Source: a virus
DNA: 64,000 nt
Reading direction: 5' to 3' (one strand)
IMG/VR virus record: IMGVR_UViG_3300037246_001555
Location: 23,490 to 87,489 of that record
This document shows, one piece after another, positions 59,805 through 64,000 of this stretch. Each line of letters opens with the position of its first letter. Positions within the stretch are counted from its first letter, which is position 1. The notes under the pieces are model-generated. The model was given only the letters and a program-made list of their open reading frames with translations. It was not told the origin of the DNA and made no database searches. The translations under genes and the position numbers were made by a program.

Positions 59805-59987
59805 CTAACCAAACTCCGTGATAGCAATCGGCGTTATCGTCGTGCCGTGACAGGCTTCACACCGCACCGTGGGGGGCTCGCGCATACTGGCCCACCTATT
59901 CTTGTACCGCCATACCAACTCGCCCCTCAGACAAGTGTGACATACTAGATCTCGCCAACCTTTTGCAAAGCCCTCATTCGCCTCCAT
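59805..59987 (-). CDS. Mini zinc-ribbon protein, array copy 3 (60 aa)
   Basis: Starts MEANEGFAKGWRDLVCHTC, then VRCEACHGTTITPIAITEFG. The start is inside the end of the membrane-protein gene and uses GGAGG-rich sequence for its ribosome binding site. The last nine residues are the same as in copy 2 (PIAITEFG). Function unknown. Confidence 0.75.
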   Translation of the reverse strand: MEANEGFAKGWRDLVCHTCLRGELVWRYKNRWASMREPPTVRCEACHGTTITPIAITEFG

Positions 59988-60255
59988 CCTCCTGCTCCTC
60001 CACCCGTAGTCGTTGTAGCCCCTTGATCGCCATACCAAAGGACCAGATGTTCAATAGGTTGTATGACCAGAGCCCCCAATATTGAGGGTCGTTCACCGAA
60101 ATGGTTACATTGATCAAAGTGTTAGCCACAGCCATGAGCAACATCAACCAGTAGACGGGCTTCAACGTGCCTTGAGCGACCCACCAATTCCTAGCAACGC
60201 CGCTAATGAGTACGAACGTCGCAGCCATGTTCACGATCCACGCCTCAGGGCTCAT
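59974..60255 (-). CDS. Three-helix membrane protein inside the zinc-ribbon array (93 aa)
   Basis: Start ATG overlaps the end of array copy 4. Hydrophobic segments: AWIVNMAATFVLISGVA, LKPVYWLMLLMAVANTLIN and LWSYNLLNIWSFGMAIKGL, ending with acidic EEQEDGGE. It resembles PQ-loop type or small transporter folds only in size. The array genes surround it, so it may be functionally linked to them. Confidence 0.65.
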   Translation of the reverse strand: MSPEAWIVNMAATFVLISGVARNWWVAQGTLKPVYWLMLLMAVANTLINVTISVNDPQYWGLWSYNLLNIWSFGMAIKGLQRLRVEEQEDGGE

Positions 60256-60400
60256 CGTAGAACTCCGTAAGGGGAAACGGTTCCAGCCCGGTTGAGCAAC
60301 AACTTTTACACTCCCCACACCTACCCACCGCCGGAGCGATTATGCTGGTCCACCCGACAGAACCGCAGGCGTAGCACATATAGTGCTCATGATAGTCCAT
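60245..60400 (-). CDS. Mini zinc-ribbon protein, array copy 4 (51 aa)
   Basis: MDYHEHYMCYACGSVGWTS, then RCGECKSCCSTGLEPFPLTE followed by FYDEP. C-x-x-C-G-x-x-G and C-x-x-C with two extra Cys. PLTEFYD ending matches copy 5. Stop overlaps the membrane gene's start. Confidence 0.65.
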   Translation of the reverse strand: MDYHEHYMCYACGSVGWTSIIAPAVGRCGECKSCCSTGLEPFPLTEFYDEP

Positions 60401-60530
60401 CGTAAAACTCCGTCAGAGGAATAGGCTCTCGAAAAGTCTCTGCGCAGGGGTTACAGTATTTATTGAACCCGTTTCTCAGACAGGCTTGACACGCTATGAT
60501 CCATAAGCTTAGTTGAGGGTCAGGGATCAC
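60387..60530 (-). CDS. Mini zinc-ribbon protein, array copy 5 (47 aa)
   Basis: GTG start overlaps the deacetylase-like stop (GTGA). Sequence: WIIACQACLRNGFNKYCNPC then REPIPLTEFYDGLS. Two C-x-x-C pairs close together; the ending PLTEFYD is shared with copy 4. Stop overlaps copy 4's start region. Confidence 0.65.
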   Translation of the reverse strand: MIPDPQLSLWIIACQACLRNGFNKYCNPCAETFREPIPLTEFYDGLS

Positions 60531-61180
60531 AAAATCTCCTTGGTCCACGTACCCCAGCAAATAGCGTGGTCCTTCACGCTCAGTTCACTTCGTGTGACCT
60601 CAATCGCCGCCGCCACTCCTTGGTGCTCAATGATCCTAGCGATACGGTAGAGTCGAAGCCCGTGCTCCCACCAATGCACCATCACCACTCGCTCGGTCAT
60701 GACGGACAAGTCTCGCGTCTCACGAAGCCTAGGGTCCAACGTCTTCTGATCAATGACGGGGTAGTCGGTCGTCTCGATTACCAGATTGAACTTACCTGCC
60801 GCGGCTTGCATGGCGGCGCTGTCCGCGCCGTGGGGCGTCACCCACCTGATGGGGAGAACCCCTAGGTTCTTCTTGAACCAGACCATCGACTTATCCAAGT
60901 GCTCTTCCACCTCAGCTTGTGAGCGAGGGGCGTAGGGCCCATGATCCCAGCCGTGCAGGTCCGGGTAGATGACCTCCTCCTCGGTCATTTCCCTTAGCAG
61001 CTTGATCCCGTCGGGGAACTCTTCGATATCTTGACACAGGATAGCCGGAGTTAACAGCACCCCTGTATTGACGCACCAGTTGACGTTCTTGAAGAACTTC
61101 TGAACCTCTTTCCCGCGCAGCTTGGGATCACTGGAGTTGGTGATGGCGTCATCGAATCTGATTCTAGTGGGTCTGATCAT
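60527..61180 (-). CDS. Polysaccharide deacetylase-like (NodB fold) protein (217 aa)
   Basis: IRFDDAITNSSDP carries the R-x-D-D metal/base motif at the first strand; IYPDLHGWDHGPYAP has the H-x-x-x-H metal pair; RWVTPHGADSAAM and VVMVHWWEHGL fit later motifs. Such enzymes remove acetyl groups from chitin-, peptidoglycan- or capsule-type sugars. Phages carry few, usually in tails; here it is a stand-alone early-arm gene. Confidence 0.65.
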   Translation of the reverse strand: MIRPTRIRFDDAITNSSDPKLRGKEVQKFFKNVNWCVNTGVLLTPAILCQDIEEFPDGIKLLREMTEEEVIYPDLHGWDHGPYAPRSQAEVEEHLDKSMVWFKKNLGVLPIRWVTPHGADSAAMQAAAGKFNLVIETTDYPVIDQKTLDPRLRETRDLSVMTERVVMVHWWEHGLRLYRIARIIEHQGVAAAIEVTRSELSVKDHAICWGTWTKEIL

Positions 61181-61185
61181 AGCGC

Positions 61186-61428
61186 TTACTTCTTATCGCC
61201 TCTTACGTCGTAGTCCTTGATGAACATGTAACGCCCTCGCATCTCGACCACGTCGTTGATGTTCTCCCGAAGAACCTTCAACTCCTCGATCTTGAAGGGG
61301 CCCGCCAGCTTACCTGAAACAGACAGAAGGAACTCTCGGGTCTCAGTGTTGAAGGACACCACGGTATTGCCGTTGTGGTCGTCTCGTACCGCCACGGGCA
61401 TGAAGCCCTCGGTTAGGTTGTCTATCAT
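61186..61428 (-). CDS. Hypothetical beta-rich protein (80 aa)
   Basis: Alternating beta pattern (NTVVSFNTETREFLLSVSG) and a charged C-terminus. No motif. Spacing joins it to the gene at 61425. Function unknown. Confidence 0.55.
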   Translation of the reverse strand: MIDNLTEGFMPVAVRDDHNGNTVVSFNTETREFLLSVSGKLAGPFKIEELKVLRENINDVVEMRGRYMFIKDYDVRGDKK

Positions 61429-61673
61429 GACCGTGTATTCGCCTCCTTGATCCGTCCATCATCTCTTACATCGGAGAAGCTGCCGCCAGCGTACCTGTAG
61501 AAGGTACCGTCATGCTTGATGCTAAGGATGTACTTACTCGTACCTCCACTATCATCTAGCTGCACCAAATCCACGTCATCGGATTTGGATTCGGATGGTT
61601 TTAGAGCAAGCCGAATGGGCGTTGCTTCTTGCTCCACCGGAGTATCGCCCAAAATGAATCTGAACTTTGTCAT
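61425..61673 (-). CDS. Hypothetical beta-rich protein (82 aa)
   Basis: Similar size and beta character to its downstream neighbour (TKFRFILGDTPVEQEATPIR, SKYILSIKHDGTFYRY), with an acidic Ser-rich middle. ATGA overlap links the two; distant relation is possible but not shown. Function unknown. Confidence 0.55.
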   Translation of the reverse strand: MTKFRFILGDTPVEQEATPIRLALKPSESKSDDVDLVQLDDSGGTSKYILSIKHDGTFYRYAGGSFSDVRDDGRIKEANTRS

Positions 61674-61686
61674 TATCGTCTCCCTT

Positions 61687-61944
61687 TTAGATGGACACTA
61701 GGCCTAGCGTGAAAATTCTCACGATGGCCTTAGCTGTCCCGTTAATGATGGCTTCCCAACCCGAGAAGGCATCTGTTTCAAGATAGGTGCACCGCTCCAC
61801 CGTACCGTCCTCGCGGAAGGTACAGTCCTCCACCGAGGCAATCCCCAGCGTGCTGTACTGTGCCCCGTCCGGAAGCCTGACCATAGCACACCCTGAGAGC
61901 AGTAGGCAGGCTACGATTACACAGATGAGCTGTCGGGTGTTCAT
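61687..61944 (-). CDS. Small lipoprotein (85 aa)
   Basis: Signal and lipobox: MNTRQLICVIVACLLLSGC, Cys19 being acylated. The mature part has two Cys-containing strands (EDCTFREDG, ERCTYLETD) and a hydrophobic end (AIVRIFTLGLVSI). It might be a superinfection exclusion protein or a spanin-like lipoprotein. Unproven. Confidence 0.65.
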   Translation of the reverse strand: MNTRQLICVIVACLLLSGCAMVRLPDGAQYSTLGIASVEDCTFREDGTVERCTYLETDAFSGWEAIINGTAKAIVRIFTLGLVSI

Positions 61945-62405
61945 GTCTTCTCCTCAAACGAGATGTGCGCCCATGTTCTACCTCTATACGCCTTACTGGC
62001 CGTAGTGCGATCTACCCCAACCATTTCGCCTATCTCCCCCCAAGTTAGACCTTTTTCCCGTAACTTGCGAATGTTCACTACTTTCTTCTCTGTCAGTTTA
62101 GATAGTCCTTGTAGCTCCCCTCGCGCTATTCTACCCTTCTCACGGCAGTCGTGAATGTTGTCTCTGTACGTGCCTACAAAAAGGTGTTTCGGGTTAACGC
62201 ATTTTCGGTTATCACAAGTATGACAGATCAGGAGCCCATAAGGAATTGGTCGTTCGTGCGTCAACTCCCAAGAGGCTCTGTGCGCCCGAACATTTTTTCC
62301 GTTGAGCCAGAAGCAGCCGTAACCATCGGGCCAAACGTAAGCAGTCCAAACCCAGCATAAGTCCGGATCATCCATTTTGTCCACCTTACTCCAGAATCTA
62401 AACAA
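61941..62405 (-). CDS. HNH endonuclease (154 aa, TTG start)
   Basis: RFWSKVDKMDDPDLCWVWTA, then RAHRASWELTHERP and LICHTCDNRKCVNPKHLFVG, the HNH core with C-x-x-C/C-x-x-x zinc. The end (TEKKVVNIRKLREKGLTWGE) is a helix-turn-helix DNA-binding part. In-frame reading extends inside the patatin gene, but homology begins only after the TTG shown. Overlaps the patatin stop. Confidence 0.75.
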   Translation of the reverse strand: MFRFWSKVDKMDDPDLCWVWTAYVWPDGYGCFWLNGKNVRAHRASWELTHERPIPYGLLICHTCDNRKCVNPKHLFVGTYRDNIHDCREKGRIARGELQGLSKLTEKKVVNIRKLREKGLTWGEIGEMVGVDRTTASKAYRGRTWAHISFEEKT

Positions 62406-63318
62406 TTCCTCGCGCCTCTCTCGCCCATTCCAAGTAATCCTCCCAACGCCAGCCCCTAAGGAACTCAGTCGCTGATCGGTACCCGCTGTGGTACAGCTCT
62501 TCCTTCTGCGCGGCAGTGATGCCGAAGTCGGTAGCCTTGGTGTCACCAACGGGCACCATGATTGTTCGGTGCTGTAGGTCCCCCGGACGGATGAACCGCT
62601 TATCGTGAGCCTCCAGCCCTGTCTGTATGATGGCCTGTAGGAAGTCCAGATTGCTGTCGATCTTCCGTGCCCTACCCGACCCGCTCTCCGACAGATTGAT
62701 GCCGAAGGTGGGGTGGTTGGGGGTCCGGTTAGAGTCGAACTGCCAGATTGGGAAGTTACTCAATAGGCCTCCGTCTACGAAGTAGCTACCTCCCATCCGG
62801 ATAGGCCAGAAGAAATATGGGATACTCATGCTAGTTCTGACAGCCCACGCTACCTCAAGAAAGTCCGGGTCAAGCCCATACAACTTGGCGTCGTCCGGCC
62901 ATGTGACTAGCGTGCCCCGGGTGATATCCGCAGCGAACACCCTCAGCTTGTACCGCCTCTTCGGCTCAGCCCCGTCCACCTTCAGATCACCAAAGGTCAG
63001 CAGTCCCTTGTCCCTCATGAAACCTTGCATCATACGGTAGAAGGTGTCTCCGCGATAGATGCCCTTCTTCCGCAGCAGGTTCGGAATCTTACGGCCGAAC
63101 CCCGCGCCGTCCTTGAAGGACTCGAAGTTCACGTCATTTAGGATCATGTGCATCTCATCCGGGGTGTAACCGCTTGCGTACATGGAAGCCACGATGGCCC
63201 CAGCCGACGTACCGGCTATGCAGGCAGGTTCGAACCCTTGTTGTTCAATTGCCGCTACGGCTCCGACGAGACCGGGTACCTTGACCCCGCCTCCCTCTAG
63301 TACTAGATCGTAGTTCAT
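62398..63318 (-). CDS. Patatin-like phospholipase (306 aa)
   Basis: Oxyanion loop LEGGGVKVPGLVG (8-20), nucleophile elbow GTSAG with Ser38, and DGG with Asp182 (SYFVDGGLLSNFP) form the Ser-Asp dyad of patatin/ExoU-type lipases. Length is normal. It would cleave membrane phospholipids; phages rarely encode it outside virion needles. It is not attached to a virion domain here, suggesting action inside the host, perhaps on membranes at lysis or as interference against competing phage. Confidence 0.85.
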   Translation of the reverse strand: MNYDLVLEGGGVKVPGLVGAVAAIEQQGFEPACIAGTSAGAIVASMYASGYTPDEMHMILNDVNFESFKDGAGFGRKIPNLLRKKGIYRGDTFYRMMQGFMRDKGLLTFGDLKVDGAEPKRRYKLRVFAADITRGTLVTWPDDAKLYGLDPDFLEVAWAVRTSMSIPYFFWPIRMGGSYFVDGGLLSNFPIWQFDSNRTPNHPTFGINLSESGSGRARKIDSNLDFLQAIIQTGLEAHDKRFIRPGDLQHRTIMVPVGDTKATDFGITAAQKEELYHSGYRSATEFLRGWRWEDYLEWAREARGIV

Positions 63319-63319
63319 T

Positions 63320-63505
63320 TTAGTTGTCTCCTCGGGCGGTTATTTGAGGGCAATCGTGGTGGCGTAGTCCGCCCTTGTCCCACCGGACGAAATCGTCATC
63401 GAACAACTCACACTTGCAGGTTACACAGTCCTCGTCCATCGGCGGACGATCACGGAAACGAAAGGCCCCCTCGGGGCAGCGCTCGGGGATGGCTCGCTTG
63501 GTCAT
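63320..63505 (-). CDS. Small zinc-finger protein (61 aa)
   Basis: Start ATG overlaps the preceding stop (ATGA). CPEGAFRFRDRPP, then EDCVTCKCELFDDDFV and HHDCPQ give Cys and His ligands for one or two zinc ions. Resembles array proteins only in size. Function unknown. Confidence 0.6.
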   Translation of the reverse strand: MTKRAIPERCPEGAFRFRDRPPMDEDCVTCKCELFDDDFVRWDKGGLRHHDCPQITARGDN

Positions 63506-63789
63506 TCTGCTTCCCCTTCGCTTACTACCGTGGACGTGCATTGATTGTACACGTGCGTGCTTTGGCGCGTCCCCTTTCCTACGATAGCGTATCGAGCGCA
63601 CGTAGGGCTGATCCCCGATTCTATCAGCCTGGTAACAGCTTCGGCTGTCTTACCGCTGTTTCTGGCTTCACGTAGCCCACTTCTGATGCTACATTGAACC
63701 GTCAGCGTTAGCAGTACGACAGCGATACTCAGTATCGCCACCATGCCTATCTTGTGGTCGTCGCTCTCTACCTTGAACAAATCTTTCAT
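63502..63789 (-). CDS. Membrane-anchored small protein (95 aa)
   Basis: N-in anchor: HKIGMVAILSIAVVLLTLTV (about 12-31), then an external domain with three Cys. It is coupled to the zinc-finger gene downstream. Function unknown. Confidence 0.6.
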   Translation of the reverse strand: MKDLFKVESDDHKIGMVAILSIAVVLLTLTVQCSIRSGLREARNSGKTAEAVTRLIESGISPTCARYAIVGKGTRQSTHVYNQCTSTVVSEGEAE

Positions 63790-63803
63790 TCGGTCTCCCT
63801 TAT

Positions 63804-64000
63804 TTAAAACAACTCCGGTGCCAGCTCTTTAGTACGTACGATGCAAAGCCGGTTCAGCTTCGCAAAGTCGATAGTGGCCTTCTTGTGCTTCTTTAGCGCC
63901 GACCACAACTCCTCTTTGATCAAAGAGTAGTACACTGTCTGGAGAAGCCGGGGGATCACCTTAGCTCGGTTAGTCACCATCACCTCGTTGTAATGGGCGA
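63804..64000 (-). CDS. C-terminal fragment of a protein starting beyond the window (65 aa seen)
   Basis: Open frame from the right edge to TAA, ending LNRLCIVRTKELAPELF. The visible part is helical and basic (LKKHKKATIDFAKL). Not recognised. Confidence 0.5.
   Translation of the reverse strand, partial: AHYNEVMVTNRAKVIPRLLQTVYYSLIKEELWSALKKHKKATIDFAKLNRLCIVRTKELAPELF

Noticed and set aside
61941-62549. Longer 202-aa version of the right-hand HNH protein
   Set aside because: The extra N-terminal 48 residues are the complement frame of the patatin gene; family resemblance starts only at the TTG at 62405.
1-64000. tRNA, CRISPR, diversity-generating retroelement, integrase or repressor genes
   Set aside because: No cloverleaf, spaced repeat array, reverse transcriptase motif, integrase motif or helix-turn-helix repressor was seen in gene-free stretches or in reading frames.
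1-64000. Endolysin/spanin lysis cassette
   Set aside because: No muramidase, amidase or peptidase motif was recognised; small membrane proteins and lipoproteins exist but none sits by a lysis enzyme. It may be outside the window.

Overview
The window is part of the genome of a virulent tailed double-stranded DNA phage. The evidence is a full virion-assembly block, an autonomous replication and nucleotide-metabolism block, dense gene packing with ATGA, GTGA and TAATG stop-start overlaps, and the absence of any integrase, repressor or host housekeeping gene. The proteins of the left half (portal, scaffold, HK97-type capsid, adaptor-like and nozzle-like proteins, then three large ejection-type proteins) suggest a short-tailed (podovirus-like) particle. 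The host cannot be named from sequence; strong AGGAG ribosome binding sites, lipoproteins with lipoboxes and an SSB-type acidic tip fit a Gram-negative bacterium.

Layout. Positions 1-26167 read rightward. They hold the portal C-terminus, a group of small (partly basic) proteins including a receiver-like cRec protein, a lipoprotein, scaffold and major capsid protein. Next comes a cluster of small beta-rich proteins, some paralogous, interrupted by a three-gene insertion flanked by a 21-bp direct repeat. Fibre/appendage, adaptor and nozzle proteins, a GNAT acetyltransferase and the ejection proteins follow. From 26164 to the right end everything reads leftward. This arm starts (at its distal end, 26-35 kb) with glycosyltransferases, peptide deformylase and a GGQ release-factor-like protein. 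It continues with nucleotide metabolism (ThyX, class II ribonucleotide reductase, MazG-like, dCMP deaminase), nucleases, a ClpP-like protease, SbcCD-like proteins, RecA/UvsX, a gp32-like SSB, a UDG-exonuclease-PolA fusion, primase and DnaB-like helicase, and a UvsW-like helicase. Its far right holds a run of tiny zinc-ribbon genes, a polysaccharide deacetylase-like protein and a patatin-like phospholipase.

Six near-identical 20-21-nt sites (core ACGG[C/T]ATTATTTACTAG) stand in front of the scaffold/capsid genes, a small virion-type gene, the GNAT/ejection operon, a secreted protein, the SSB and the polymerase operon. Each points at its gene. They look like promoters of a T7-like single-subunit RNA polymerase that would be encoded outside the window. 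Bidirectional modular expression is therefore probably phage-controlled.

The least explained parts are the mini zinc-ribbon array (59463-60530, five genes sharing a C-terminal P[L/I]xxTEF-type ending), the repeat-flanked insertion near the capsid gene, the polymerase fused to an apparently altered uracil-DNA glycosylase domain, and the release-factor-like/deformylase pair. No tRNA, CRISPR, retroelement, integrase or recognisable endolysin was seen, and no gap without a gene exceeds 300 bp; the largest (4005-4258) holds a terminator and a promoter.
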